Shown: positions 43,473 to 51,427, numbered from the stretch's first letter. The stretch: DNA of 64,000 nt from an uncultured Eubacteriales bacterium (GCA_949292785.1 CASFBK010000007.1:1-64000), one strand, 5' to 3'. Program-made: numbers and translations. The notes: generated from the letters alone by a model not told the origin.

Positions 43473-44207
43473 TTATTTCCCGCTATTTAACCAGTAATCG
43501 GACCATTCCGATTTATACGTTTCGTACTTTCCCCTGGGAATGGCAATTTTATGTTCTTCGGAAATTATCAGGTCGCGCCTTGTGATTTCCGTTACATGGC
43601 GCAGATTTACCGCAAAAGAGGAACCTACAAGAAGAAATTCCCTGTGTTCCAGAAGTGGAGCAACAGCATTTTGAAAGGTGCCGTTAAAGGTCGCGCCGTT
43701 TATGACAGAGCCGTCATTGAGATGATAGCAAATCAGCCTCCTTACACGTTCCGCATAGCAGATGTTCTGTACCGGAACTATGCGGAACGAATAGGAGGTC
43801 TTGATAGTGATTACATCCTGTTGGACCCGGACAAAACGGTCGGCTGCCTTGTTCAGACAATGAAAGAACGCAGTGGTGTCTATGGGCTTTAACAGATAGT
43901 GAAAAGCTTCCACCGTATAAGAATCCACGGCAAAATCAGGAGAGGTAGTCAGATAGATAATCATTCCTTCGTCTCCGGACTTTCGCAAAGCAGCTCCTAA
44001 TTGTATGCCGCTGATTTCCGGCATGATAATATCCAGTATATATAAATCAAATCCACCATGTTCGTCAACAAAGTTTAAAAGTTCATTCCCGGAAGAAAAG
44101 GCAGATAACGTGAAATCTAAGTCCTGTCTTGTCCGGTCATATTCCCGAATCAGATTCAGAAGCTCCTCCAGATAAGGCTTTTCATCATCACACACAGCAA
44201 TCCGCAT
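43473..44207 (-). CDS. LytTR-family response regulator
   Basis: 244 residues; ATG 44207. The receiver domain (1-120) has the acidic pair DDEKP, phospho-acceptor Asp in YILDIIMPEISG and the conserved Lys in YLLKPID. The LytTR DNA-binding domain follows (130-240) with ICYAERVRRLICYHLNDG and REFLLVGSSFAVNL. It probably pairs with the GHKL kinase at 37711 and binds the TTTACAAT repeats seen upstream of its own gene and of the surface protein gene. The pairing is inferred. Confidence 0.88.
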   Translation of the reverse strand: MRIAVCDDEKPYLEELLNLIREYDRTRQDLDFTLSAFSSGNELLNFVDEHGGFDLYILDIIMPEISGIQLGAALRKSGDEGMIIYLTTSPDFAVDSYTVEAFHYLLKPIDTTAFFHCLNKAADRFVRVQQDVITIKTSYSFRIVPVQNICYAERVRRLICYHLNDGSVINGATFNGTFQNAVAPLLEHREFLLVGSSFAVNLRHVTEITRRDLIISEEHKIAIPRGKYETYKSEWSDYWLNSGK

Positions 44208-44238
44208 TTGTTTTTCCCTTTCTAAACCAGTTTCAAAT

Positions 44239-44267
44239 TATACAATGAAATCGACAAAATTTACAAT
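44239..44267. promoter_or_regulatory. Paired TACAAT repeats between regulator and receptor genes
   Basis: TATACAAT (44239-44246) and TTTACAAT (44260-44267) repeat at 21-bp spacing, as at 39063-39095. They lie between the divergent regulator (start 44207) and chemotaxis receptor (start 44388) and could serve both. Confidence 0.55.
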
Positions 44268-44387
44268 CTGACTTAACAAAATTGTCTTTTTTGGTAAAAT
44301 GGTTTAAAATTAGTCTAACAAAATTATATAAAAAGTCAATAGCTGAAAAACAAAACCAGTTGACAACGAAAGGAGAGACATTTTCTT

Positions 44388-45902
44388 ATGGAAGGAATAG
44401 ATTTTGAAAGAGAGAAAAAAGTAAACAGATTTGTACTGATTATTGTTACGGTGATTGATAGTTTTTTGTTCTTTGGCTACATTGGAGATTATGTGCAGGG
44501 AAATATCGGACCTGGTTTTATGATGGCAGTTGATGTGGCGGTAGTTTGCTCCATGATAGCTTGTTACGCAGTTTATTTAAAAAAGAAGGACAGTGCGGCT
44601 TTCAAGTATGTTTCCCTGGTGGGGTATATGATAGTGTATGCGCTGGCTATATTTGGCGCACAAAATGACCTTGTATTTATGATGGTCTTTCCACTGACGG
44701 TTATCTATATTTTGTACTATGATTTTAAGATTGTACTGCTGATTGCCGTGACATTCGGAGCAATCAATGTTATAGATGTGATTTGTCTGGTTGCGGTGCA
44801 TGGGCACATGCATTCCGGTGTCCCCATAAACAGCACGTCACTTTTACTGCAGGGTGCATCTGTTGTGGTATATTTGATTGTGCTTTGTGGAACCACGAAG
44901 ATTTCTAATGACAATAATACAGGAAAACTTGCTGATATTAAGGAAGAACATGAAAAGAGCGCTGCACTTTTAGAGGAGGTGCTGCGGGTGGCTGTAGCAG
45001 TAAAGCACAATTCTATTGAGGCAGAAACACATATCAAAGAGCTTACGGAGTATGTGGCTTCTACAGCATCGGAGCTTGAAAATATTGCAGAGGGAAACAA
45101 CAATAATGCAGACAGCATTGAGAAACAGACTGTTATGACAGGAAATATCCAGAACATGATTTCTGAGACAAAGCGGATGTCTGATGAGATGCTTACCTTG
45201 GCAGAGCAGTCCGAAGAGGCAGTCCGAGACGGACAGAAGTCGGTGGACAGTCTTCAACAGCAGGCGCACAGAACCAGAGAGGCAAACGAACAGGTAGTTG
45301 TTTCCGTGACGGAGTTGATTTCAAATGCAAAGGCAGTAAAAGATATAACGGAGCAGATTTTTGCGATTTCCAGTCAGACCAATCTGCTGGCGCTGAATGC
45401 ATCTATTGAAAGTGCCAGAGCAGGAGAGGCAGGAAGAGGTTTTGCAGTGGTGGCAGAGGAAATACGGGGCCTTGCAGATGAGACGAGGAAGTTGACGGAA
45501 AACATTCAGAGTATTGTGGAGGAATTGCAGAAGAATGCAGATACAGCCAAAGATACGGTAGATAATGTAATGGCAGCAGCTAACACGGAGCATGAATTGA
45601 TTTTAAATGCCAATGTACAATTCGGAGAGATTGGAAACCGGATAGGCGGGCTTCATACAAATGTACAGATGATTTATAAAAAAATAGAAGAAATTCTGGA
45701 GTCGAACCATGCTATTGTAGACAGCATCAATCATATTTCTGCGGTAAGCCAGGAGGTAACTGCAAGTACCCAACAGGCAGTAGAGCTGGGAACCGATACG
45801 GACCGTAAAGCAGAACAGGCACGGATACTGATGGAAGGATTGCTGGAGACAGTAGAGGAAATCAATAAATATGAAAAAAGTATGGGGATTCCGTTGTCTT
45901 AA
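44388..45902 (+). CDS. Methyl-accepting chemotaxis-type receptor with polytopic membrane sensor
   Basis: 504 residues; ATG 44388 after AAAGGAGAGAC. Six membrane helices fill residues 12-190 (for example [17 protein letters not shown] and [20 protein letters not shown]), so the sensor is membrane-embedded and no HAMP domain is seen. The signalling domain (230-490) has the conserved tip [20 protein letters not shown]. It is divergent from the LytTR regulator and shares the repeat-bearing intergenic region. The ligand is unknown. Confidence 0.88.
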   Translation: MEGIDFEREKKVNRFVLIIVTVIDSFLFFGYIGDYVQGNIGPGFMMAVDVAVVCSMIACYAVYLKKKDSAAFKYVSLVGYMIVYALAIFGAQNDLVFMMVFPLTVIYILYYDFKIVLLIAVTFGAINVIDVICLVAVHGHMHSGVPINSTSLLLQGASVVVYLIVLCGTTKISNDNNTGKLADIKEEHEKSAALLEEVLRVAVAVKHNSIEAETHIKELTEYVASTASELENIAEGNNNNADSIEKQTVMTGNIQNMISETKRMSDEMLTLAEQSEEAVRDGQKSVDSLQQQAHRTREANEQVVVSVTELISNAKAVKDITEQIFAISSQTNLLALNASIESARAGEAGRGFAVVAEEIRGLADETRKLTENIQSIVEELQKNADTAKDTVDNVMAAANTEHELILNANVQFGEIGNRIGGLHTNVQMIYKKIEEILESNHAIVDSINHISAVSQEVTASTQQAVELGTDTDRKAEQARILMEGLLETVEEINKYEKSMGIPLS

Positions 45903-45918
45903 GGGATTGGGAAAAGAA

Positions 45919-45956
45919 GAAAGTGCATTTCATTGTCAGGAAATGCACTTTCTTTG
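45919..45956. terminator. Terminator between the receptor and HAD genes
   Basis: GAAAGTGCATTTC pairs with GAAATGCACTTTC around an 8-nt loop and is followed by a T-run on the plus strand. Confidence 0.8.
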
Positions 45957-45966
45957 TTAATTAAAA

Positions 45967-46812
45967 TCAAAGGAGCCATTTTTCAATAATAGCAGCAACC
46001 CCATCCTCATCATTAGAAGGAGCTGTTTCATCTGCCTGAGCCTTTACATGTTCCGGTGCATTTGCCATGGCGATGCCAAGACCAGCAGCTTTTATGATAT
46101 CTAAGTCATTTTCACTGTCACCACAGGCAATGGTCTGTTCTATGGAGAGGTTCAGGTAGTCGCACAGGAAGGAGAGCCCTTTTGCCTTAGAAATTCCTTT
46201 TTTGGTAAATTCCAGATTGCCGAAACCACCAGAAAGATAGTATACATCCGGATAGCGGTCCAGAATCTCCATAGCCTTGTCACGATAGAGAACGGAACCG
46301 TCTTCTGTAACCGGAAAGTTCATGGTGACTTTTTGAACATCCTGATGTTCATTACGAAGTAATTCTGTGATGTTAGGAACCAGAGTTCTTGTGGAAAGAA
46401 TGTATTGTTTTAGTTCTTTGGGGAGATGATTCATGTTTTCAATGGCTTTTTTACACACATCAGGTGTGTATGCGCTTCCGTGTAAAAATAAATCCATATG
46501 TATCGGAAGCGTCAAAAGTTCATCTATCAGGTCGGCAGTCTGTTTCCAGGGCATACAGCTTTCAAAAAGACATTCTTTTTCCGGAACTTTATAAACAGAA
46601 GCGCCGTTGGTGTTGATTGCATAGTGAATACCAAGTTCTTTCATATCATCAAGGGGAAGTCCATTATAAGGTCTTCCGGTAGCAATGACGAAGGTAGTGC
46701 CGGCAGCGGAAGCGGCTTTAATGGCTTTTTTATTTTTATCGGAAATGGAACTTTTAGAATTAAACAGAGTTCCGTCTAGGTCAAGTGCTGCAAGTAAAAA
46801 TTGTTTTTTCAT
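45967..46812 (-). CDS. HAD-superfamily Cof-type phosphatase
   Basis: 281 residues from ATG 46812, nine bases after GGAGG; an upstream in-frame start overlaps this site. HAD motif I is ALDLDGTLFNS, motif II FVIATGRPY, motif III lysine near KKGISKAKGLSFL and motif IV ACGDSENDLDII. The Cof (IIB cap) subfamily dephosphorylates sugar phosphates or cofactors such as FMN; substrate not predictable here. Confidence 0.88.
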   Translation of the reverse strand: MKKQFLLAALDLDGTLFNSKSSISDKNKKAIKAASAAGTTFVIATGRPYNGLPLDDMKELGIHYAINTNGASVYKVPEKECLFESCMPWKQTADLIDELLTLPIHMDLFLHGSAYTPDVCKKAIENMNHLPKELKQYILSTRTLVPNITELLRNEHQDVQKVTMNFPVTEDGSVLYRDKAMEILDRYPDVYYLSGGFGNLEFTKKGISKAKGLSFLCDYLNLSIEQTIACGDSENDLDIIKAAGLGIAMANAPEHVKAQADETAPSNDEDGVAAIIEKWLL

Positions 46813-46934
46813 AAAAAGTACCTCCAAATGCTATAGATATATTTTCTACGGTGAATAGTATAGCATGGAAAAAGGGGGAAAGAAAGGCATTGTGTAAATA
46901 AATTAAAAAAATACAAAAAATTTCAAAAAAGGGG

Positions 46935-46964
46935 TTGACTTTTAGCGTAATATAATTGTATAAT
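46935..46964 (+). promoter_or_regulatory. Promoter of the tRNA-Val/tRNA-Met pair
   Basis: TTGACT (46935-46940), an 18-bp spacer and TATAAT (46959-46964), ending 33 bp upstream of tRNA-Val. Confidence 0.7.
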
Positions 46965-46996
46965 AGTCAAGCAGTCGTCAAGAGCGACAAAAACAT

Positions 46997-47069
46997 GGGA
47001 TCTTAGCTCAGCTGGGAGAGCATCTGCCTTACAAGCAGAGGGTCACAGGTTCGAGCCCTGTAGGTCCCA
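46997..47069 (+). tRNA. tRNA-Val (TAC anticodon)
   Basis: Complete cloverleaf: acceptor GGGATCT with AGGTCCC, anticodon loop CTTACAA giving TAC, T-loop TTCGAGC, discriminator A. No CCA is encoded. First of two tRNAs in one transcript. Confidence 0.95.
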
Positions 47070-47082
47070 TATATATTGAGAT

Positions 47083-47156
47083 GGCGGAATAGCTCAGTTG
47101 GCGAGAGCACACGGTTCATACCCGTGGTGTCGGGGGTTCAAATCCCTCTTCCGCTA
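47083..47156 (+). tRNA. tRNA-Met (CAT anticodon), elongator type
   Basis: Acceptor GGCGGAA with TTCCGCT, anticodon loop TTCATAC giving CAT, T-loop TTCAAAT, discriminator A. The anticodon stem lacks the three G-C pairs of initiator tRNA, and position 1 pairs with 72, so it is elongator Met. A tRNA-Ile with modified CAT is less likely from the acceptor sequence. Confidence 0.92.
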
Positions 47157-47162
47157 CGAAGA

Positions 47163-47195
47163 AAACCTCGGAAAGTTAATTTCCGGGGTTTTTTG
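47163..47195 (+). terminator. Terminator of the tRNA-Val/tRNA-Met transcript
   Basis: AAACCTCGGAAA pairs with TTTCCGGGGTTT and is followed by TTTTG. Confidence 0.85.
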
Positions 47196-47342
47196 TTGTA
47201 TGGCAGTTTATAGAGAACAAAGGTTTTTGAAAAGTCAATGCGGTTTGATGAAAAATTTTGTGGTAAGAATTTTCCGTGAAATACATGGAGAGTAATGATG
47301 AGAATGTATATAATTTACATTAAAAAAACGGAGGATATTCAT

Positions 47343-47759
47343 ATGGAAAAATCAAATGTGTTTTCAAATCAATCTGAGATTAAGTGTAGCGTTTGTGGAA
47401 AAAGTTTAATGGATAAACCATCAATGTCTATGATAAATATTATAGAAAATATAAACACAAATAAGATTATAGCAGTAAAGCCTTGCTGTAAGGGAAAGTG
47501 TGATAAGATTATAGAAAAAACAGCAAAAACAAACGAGATTAGTGGATGGAAGGATTTAACAGATTTTTTAAATCCGTATCTATATATGAAACATATTATG
47601 GCTGTTTTTAATTCGATGTATGACGGAGAAGGGTTTGAAAACAAGGAGGCTTTTGAAGATTACAAAGATTTATTGTTAAATGTGTACCCGTATATAGCAA
47701 GGAATATCAGCGATGAAGAGAAAGAATCAGCAATTATATGTAATGAAATATCGTTTTAA
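47343..47759 (+). CDS. Cysteine-motif protein of unknown function
   Basis: 138 residues from ATG 47343 after CGGAGGATATT; an upstream in-frame start is ignored. It has a CSVCGK pair near the N-terminus and KPCCKGKCDKII later, which could form a zinc site. The rest is helical and acidic. The gene is markedly AT-rich, like its downstream neighbour, and lies directly after the tRNA pair, a place where acquired DNA often inserts. Function unknown. Confidence 0.6.
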   Translation: MEKSNVFSNQSEIKCSVCGKSLMDKPSMSMINIIENINTNKIIAVKPCCKGKCDKIIEKTAKTNEISGWKDLTDFLNPYLYMKHIMAVFNSMYDGEGFENKEAFEDYKDLLLNVYPYIARNISDEEKESAIICNEISF

Positions 47760-47831
47760 GTATTTTTAGAAAGCAATGTTGCTAGAACATAGTATAGTAC
47801 AAGCTTCATATTAAAGATACAAGGGAGGAAT

Positions 47832-48575
47832 ATGGGTATGGATGTTTTAAGTTTGGTAAAAGGTTTTTCATATTTTGTTGATATTATTATATTTGTAAAG
47901 TTTGTGGCGTCCGGTGTTATGTGTGTGTATGGATATAAATGGTCAAAAGGATTAATTGCCACAATGTCATTAGGGATAGGAGTTTCTTTGAGTATATTGG
48001 TAACATATTGGTTACTTAGACTGGGAGCAGGCGAGATTTCATTTCTTGCAATACCAGTAATCGTAATTTGGTTTTATGAAGCATCATACAAAAATATTTT
48101 TTTAAATCATTTCTTGGCTGGTTTTTTGGTGATGATTAAAATATCTACTATGATTATGATTCTTTTTATGGAAAATAGGATTATAGATGTTGATGGGGCG
48201 ATGCTTTTTGTTGTACCAATACCGATAGCAGTTGTGTTTGGAATTATAGGCTGCTTAAAATTAAATAATTATATAATATTATTTTGCATGTCATTTATTG
48301 GAGCTACCGAATTTGTGCCCAATGTAGAAAAATTAATTAACGGTACATTATTTTCCTTTACTGGTGATTATAGTTATATATTTAGTTTGGATCCAACAGA
48401 AATGTTTTTTTCATTCATGGGGATAGATGTGCCATCAACGTTGGAAATAATATTCATATTGATTATCTTTGCGGGAGGTTTCTGGTATCAAAAAAAGATT
48501 GTCGATAAAAATAAAATAGATTTAACCGGAACGGTATTGGATGATACGGGAGATAAAGCAAAAATGCGAATGTAG
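47832..48575 (+). CDS. Polytopic membrane protein of unknown function
   Basis: 247 residues, starting at ATG 47832 (or the second Met) after GGGAGGAAT. About seven hydrophobic helices are visible, for example GIGVSLSILVTYWLLRLG and LFVVPIPIAVVFGIIG. A charged cytoplasmic tail ends KAKMRM. It is AT-rich and has no family signature that I recognise. It ends before a strong terminator at 48601. It may be co-transcribed with the cysteine-motif gene 70 bases upstream. Confidence 0.6.
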   Translation: MGMDVLSLVKGFSYFVDIIIFVKFVASGVMCVYGYKWSKGLIATMSLGIGVSLSILVTYWLLRLGAGEISFLAIPVIVIWFYEASYKNIFLNHFLAGFLVMIKISTMIMILFMENRIIDVDGAMLFVVPIPIAVVFGIIGCLKLNNYIILFCMSFIGATEFVPNVEKLINGTLFSFTGDYSYIFSLDPTEMFFSFMGIDVPSTLEIIFILIIFAGGFWYQKKIVDKNKIDLTGTVLDDTGDKAKMRM

Positions 48576-48600
48576 ATATACAAGATTTTGGCGAACAGGA

Positions 48601-48646
48601 GGCTGTCACATTTCTGATTTTTATCAGTGATGTGGCAGCCCCTTTT
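48601..48646 (+). terminator. Terminator after the membrane protein gene
   Basis: GGCTGTCACAT pairs with ATGTGGCAGCC with an inner TCTGAT/ATCAG stem, followed by CCTTTT. Confidence 0.8.
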
Positions 48647-48717
48647 GCTAGAATTTCTAAAATTAAAGAGCTATTTAAGCAGCCCTATCTATATTAACAT
48701 CATTTATATTAACATGA

Positions 48718-48927
48718 TTACCAGTTAGATCTGTTCCACTGGTTGTCGCGTCTATTATCTCTGCGGTCATCGCGTCTATCGTCTCTGCGGTCATCACGAC
48801 GGTCATCACGTCTATCGTCTCTGCGGTCATCACGACGGTCATCACGTCTATCGTCTCTGCGGTCACGGTCACAACGACATGGCGGACATGGAGGGCAGTT
48901 ACGCCGACGGTCAAAATTATCAGGCAT
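48718..48927 (-). CDS. Cys-Pro motif plus Arg-Asp repeat protein, 69 aa
   Basis: 69 residues; ATG 48927 with AAAAGGAGATTTCC upstream, which selects this frame over the overlapping 102-codon frame. The N-terminus has NCPPCPPCRCDRD. The C-terminal two thirds are DRRDDRRD repeats ending QWNRSNW. Such zwitterionic repeat proteins occur in Clostridial spore coats and in RNA- or metal-binding peptides; function unknown. The repeat is encoded by a 36-bp tandem repeat. Confidence 0.65.
   Translation of the reverse strand: MPDNFDRRRNCPPCPPCRCDRDRRDDRRDDRRDDRRDDRRDDRRDDRRDDRRDDRRDNRRDNQWNRSNW
48774..48868. repeat. 36-bp tandem repeat inside the Arg-Asp gene
   Basis: The 36-bp unit beginning GTCTATCGTCTCTGCGGTCA occurs at 48774-48809 and 48810-48845, with a partial third copy to 48868 and a diverged partial copy upstream. 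Near-identity at DNA level suggests recent slippage, so copy number probably varies between strains. Confidence 0.85.
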
Positions 48928-49010
48928 AGGAAATCTCCTTTTTCTTTTAAGATATGACGAAGAAAGCGAGGGTGTGAATGCAAATTAAATTTTGATGGAA
49001 GAGGTACGCA

Positions 49011-49045
49011 GAAAGCCCCGAAAGTATAGTGCTTTCGGGGCTTTC
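49011..49045. terminator. Perfect terminator hairpin
   Basis: GAAAGCCCCGAAAG pairs with CTTTCGGGGCTTTC around TATAGTG. It follows the YmaF-like gene on the minus strand. Confidence 0.85.
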
Positions 49046-49062
49046 AAGAGTTGGTTGTGAGA

Positions 49063-49419
49063 TTATTCTGTATATTTAAAGTCGATTGGACTGTCAATTA
49101 GCGTTGCTACTTGGAATTTATGCTTATGACCATCTTCTACTTCAGTAAAATCTTTTAAGAAGTGAACGTGTTTTCCGTTACCTACATCAATCGCAGGAGA
49201 TGTTTTACCACAAAATTCATGGTAGTGACCATCTGCAAAATCGGTGCGGAATTTTACCTCATGGACATGACTATTTCCCTTTTTGATAGCTTCACCTGAC
49301 ACAGTACAGAAACGATGATTGTGACATTCTTTACATTCCATTACAACAGCAGTACTGCCGGTAACTTCATGGACATGTTTTTGTCTATTATAATCACAGT
49401 CGTAATTTTGATTGCTCAT
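49063..49419 (-). CDS. YmaF-family protein
   Basis: 118 residues; ATG 49419 with AAAGGAACTT upstream. It contains repeated His-x-His blocks (KHVHEV, SHVHEV, GHYHEF, KHVHFL, GHKHKF) and a CKECHNH segment, the pattern of the YmaF family. The regular spacing suggests a metal-binding beta barrel. The family has no settled function. It is monocistronic, with its own terminator. Confidence 0.85.
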   Translation of the reverse strand: MSNQNYDCDYNRQKHVHEVTGSTAVVMECKECHNHRFCTVSGEAIKKGNSHVHEVKFRTDFADGHYHEFCGKTSPAIDVGNGKHVHFLKDFTEVEDGHKHKFQVATLIDSPIDFKYTE

Positions 49420-49527
49420 GATAAGTTCCTTTCATAAATAGTGTCTATTTATAATACGCTGATTTGTCTGATGGGTGAATGTGTAAGAAAACGAATATGT
49501 CAGTTTTCGTTTCTGAATCGGTGATAC

Positions 49528-49695
49528 TCAATCCGTATTTTTCTTACATATTTCTTCATGTGCCAGAATGGTTTCTAAAGAATCGCCTAGTTGTGTGAAA
49601 ACAGCAGCTAAAATAGTAACGTCTTCCTTGCTGCAGCATTTGGAAATAGTACAGGCGATAGAAGAAACATAAGTAACTAATTCGCAGGAATTCAT
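49528..49695 (-). CDS. DUF6774-like small protein
   Basis: 55 residues from ATG 49695 after AGAGGTGATTTT; longer upstream frame positions are not coding-like. The sequence NSCELVTYVSSIACTISKCC and ILAAVFTQLGDSLETIL matches small Lachnospiraceae proteins annotated DUF6774. It may be membrane-associated; function unknown. The gene lies upstream of a small toxin-like peptide on the same strand. Confidence 0.7.
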   Translation of the reverse strand: MNSCELVTYVSSIACTISKCCSKEDVTILAAVFTQLGDSLETILAHEEICKKNTD

Positions 49696-49821
49696 AAAAT
49701 CACCTCTGTGATAAGATATGCAGAAAGACGGAAATGGTGAAAAATCAGAACTGTGAGGAGCAGTATATGAGGTATATGCACCGCACCTGGTAATAAAAGG
49801 TGCGGCGCCCAAAGCTTACTT

Positions 49822-49914
49822 TTATTTTCCGTTTTTTTGGATATATTCGAGTAATTCAAATAAAAAACCTCCAAATAGTAATAAAAGCGTCAATACCTCA
49901 TATGTATTTAACAT
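49822..49914 (-). CDS. Holin-like toxin-type peptide, 30 aa
   Basis: 30 codons from ATG 49914, seven bases after GGGGG. The product NTYEVLTLLLLFGGFLFELL followed by EYIQKNGK resembles the putative holin-like toxins (TxpA/BsrG class): a short start, one hydrophobic helix and a polar Lys-rich end. The gene is followed by a hairpin of GCCGCACCT with AGGTGCGGTGC. Type I toxins are usually silenced by an antisense RNA over the 3' end; no promoter for one is proven here. Confidence 0.5.
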   Translation of the reverse strand: MLNTYEVLTLLLLFGGFLFELLEYIQKNGK

Positions 49915-50061
49915 AGTGCGCCCCCTTTTATGATAACAAAACATTAAATTGCGCCTAACATATTCTATGCAGGGAAATGGGACATATTCCTGCGTTTTTC
50001 GGTTTGCCCATAAAGAATGCGGAAAAATCTCCCGAAATGCCTACCAAACATTGTAAGAGTT

Positions 50062-50175
50062 ATGGTATAATATGAGCACTTAGTGAATACGAGCCAGGGC
50101 GAAGTATGAACTTAGTGCGAGTAATACCTGTACACTTAGCGAGGTGTTTACGAGTTTAGTGTACATGGTATAATA
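50062..50175. repeat. REP/MITE-like stem-loop element with 11-bp flanking direct repeats
   Basis: ATGGTATAATA occurs at 50062-50072 and again at 50165-50175. Between them lie about 92 bp of CTTAGTG-type sequence, including GTACACT (50130-50136) paired with AGTGTAC (50158-50164). This looks like a small palindromic element inserted in, and duplicating, the -10 region upstream of the NYN gene. Confidence 0.6.
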
Positions 50176-50204
50176 GGAAAAAATAAAAAACGAAAGGGGA
50201 ATTT

Positions 50205-51002
50205 ATGGAAGAAGAAAAGCGATATGCACTATTAATTGATGCAGACAATGTATCATCCAAATATATCGATATTGTAACAAAAGAGGCACAGTTGTTTGGA
50301 AATGTGACCATTAGAAGAATATATGGAGACTGGACATCGAACTTGAAGAATTCATGGAAGGAGTGCCTGCTTAACAACGCACTTTCTCCGATTCAGCAGT
50401 ACAGTTATACCACAGGAAAGAATTCTTCGGATGCAGCACTGATTATTGATGCGATGGACATCCTGTATACCGATAATGTAGATGGTTTTATACTGGTGTC
50501 ATCAGACAGTGATTTTACCAGGCTGGCAATGCGTTTGCGGGAATCCGGAAAACATGTTGTGGGTATGGGAGAAAGTAAGACACCTACCCCATTTGTACGG
50601 GCCTGTGAACAGTTTAAGACGTTAGACGTATTATATAAGAATGCGGTGGAACAGAAAAAGAAGCCGGTTCCCAAGGTAGCGAAGAAGAAGATAAGGGTAG
50701 TAACCAGTGAACCGGAAAATATACCGGAGACAGAACAGGCAGAGCCTATTACCAATTTAAGAGCAATAAAAGCAACCATACTTTCTTTGTTGGATGAAAA
50801 TTCTGACGAAGACGGCTGGATGTATCTTTCCGAGCTTGGAAATATGGTACAAAAAACCTATTCAGACTTTGACTGCCGTAACTATGGTTATGCAAAATTC
50901 GGAAAAATGATAGAGTCTTTCCCGGAGTTTCAGACCAGAAAAGATGATTCCAGTAATGGAATTACCAAAATCGTTTTAGTAAGAAAAAGAGAAGAAGTAT
51001 AA
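50205..51002 (+). CDS. NYN-domain ribonuclease-like protein with C-terminal LOTUS/OST-HTH domain
   Basis: 265 residues; ATG 50205 after AAAGGGGAA. The NYN (PIN-like) nuclease domain spans 1-150 with acidic sites LLIDADNVS, KNSSDAALIIDAMDIL and LVSSDSDFTRLA. A basic linker is followed by a LOTUS-type winged helix (190-260, with GWMYLSELGNMVQK and RNYGYAKFGKMIESF), which in this family binds RNA. It probably cleaves or handles RNA, perhaps in RNA decay. It is monocistronic. Confidence 0.85.
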   Translation: MEEEKRYALLIDADNVSSKYIDIVTKEAQLFGNVTIRRIYGDWTSNLKNSWKECLLNNALSPIQQYSYTTGKNSSDAALIIDAMDILYTDNVDGFILVSSDSDFTRLAMRLRESGKHVVGMGESKTPTPFVRACEQFKTLDVLYKNAVEQKKKPVPKVAKKKIRVVTSEPENIPETEQAEPITNLRAIKATILSLLDENSDEDGWMYLSELGNMVQKTYSDFDCRNYGYAKFGKMIESFPEFQTRKDDSSNGITKIVLVRKREEV

Positions 51003-51005
51003 TAG

Positions 51006-51076
51006 TTTGAAACAATCATTTTCATGCTTTGCAGGAAAATGATTGTTTCAAAAAAAGCAGGCTGAAAAAGCCTGCT
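51006..51076 (+). terminator. Two successive terminator hairpins after the NYN gene
   Basis: TTTGAAACAATCATTTTC pairs with GAAAATGATTGTTTCAAA. Directly after it AGCAGGCT pairs with AGCCTGCT (to 51076). The first is the main terminator; the second may serve the small gene on the minus strand. Confidence 0.8.
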
Positions 51077-51090
51077 ACGTGACATATTAA

Positions 51091-51255
51091 CTAACGATCG
51101 GTATGTTGAGTGCGTATCAAATGCCAGATTGTATCATGCATCCAGTTAATGGTATCATTCAATTTTCTGTTTTCTTCTACTAAAAGTGTGTTTTCAGATT
51201 GAAGCTTTTTTAATAGTTCAGCATCTTCTTTTTTTAATATACCGCTATAGGCCAT
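51091..51255 (-). CDS. Small coiled-coil protein, 54 aa
   Basis: 54 residues from ATG 51255 with GAGGTGATAAGG upstream. It has a leucine-rich coiled coil (LLKKLQSENTLLVEENRKL) followed by an aromatic NWMHDTIWHLI segment. Function unknown; it may be a DNA- or protein-binding accessory peptide. The start is chosen by the binding site; the in-frame extension upstream is hydrophobic and unlikely. Confidence 0.6.
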   Translation of the reverse strand: MAYSGILKKEDAELLKKLQSENTLLVEENRKLNDTINWMHDTIWHLIRTQHTDR

Positions 51256-51356
51256 CCTTATCACCTCAAGAATATTATAGCAGAAATGTTGCAAAAATGG
51301 TGTTAAGAAAGCGGAAAGGATACATAAATGGTAGGAAAAATAGAAGAACAAACTAC

Positions 51357-51385
51357 TTGTAGAAGTTATCAGAAAAAGGTATACT
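51357..51385 (+). promoter_or_regulatory. Promoter of glf
   Basis: TTGTAG (51357-51362), a 17-bp spacer and TATACT (51380-51385), 43 bp upstream of the glf start. Confidence 0.5.
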
Positions 51386-51427
51386 AGATATTGTGTTTAC
51401 TAAAATAGAAATCATGAGGGAAACAAG

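Larger units (their letters stand above)
39017..43518. repeat. Direct repeat of regulator 3' ends flanking the surface protein gene
   Basis: CCAGTAATCGGACCATTC occurs at 39017-39034 and 43491-43508. The match extends to 28 bp with two mismatches (39017-39044 and 43491-43518). The copies lie in the relic and in the intact regulator gene, bracketing the surface protein gene. This could be duplication of a regulator gene followed by decay, or insertion of the surface gene with duplication of the target. Confidence 0.7.

Noticed and set aside
48774-48868. Possible CRISPR array
   Set aside because: The repeats are directly tandem without unique spacers and lie in a coding frame.
48675-48983. 102-codon alternative frame over the Arg-Asp repeat gene
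   Set aside because: The ribosome binding site fits the 69-codon frame; the longer frame is low-complexity TAETIDVMTVV repeats produced by the DNA repeat.
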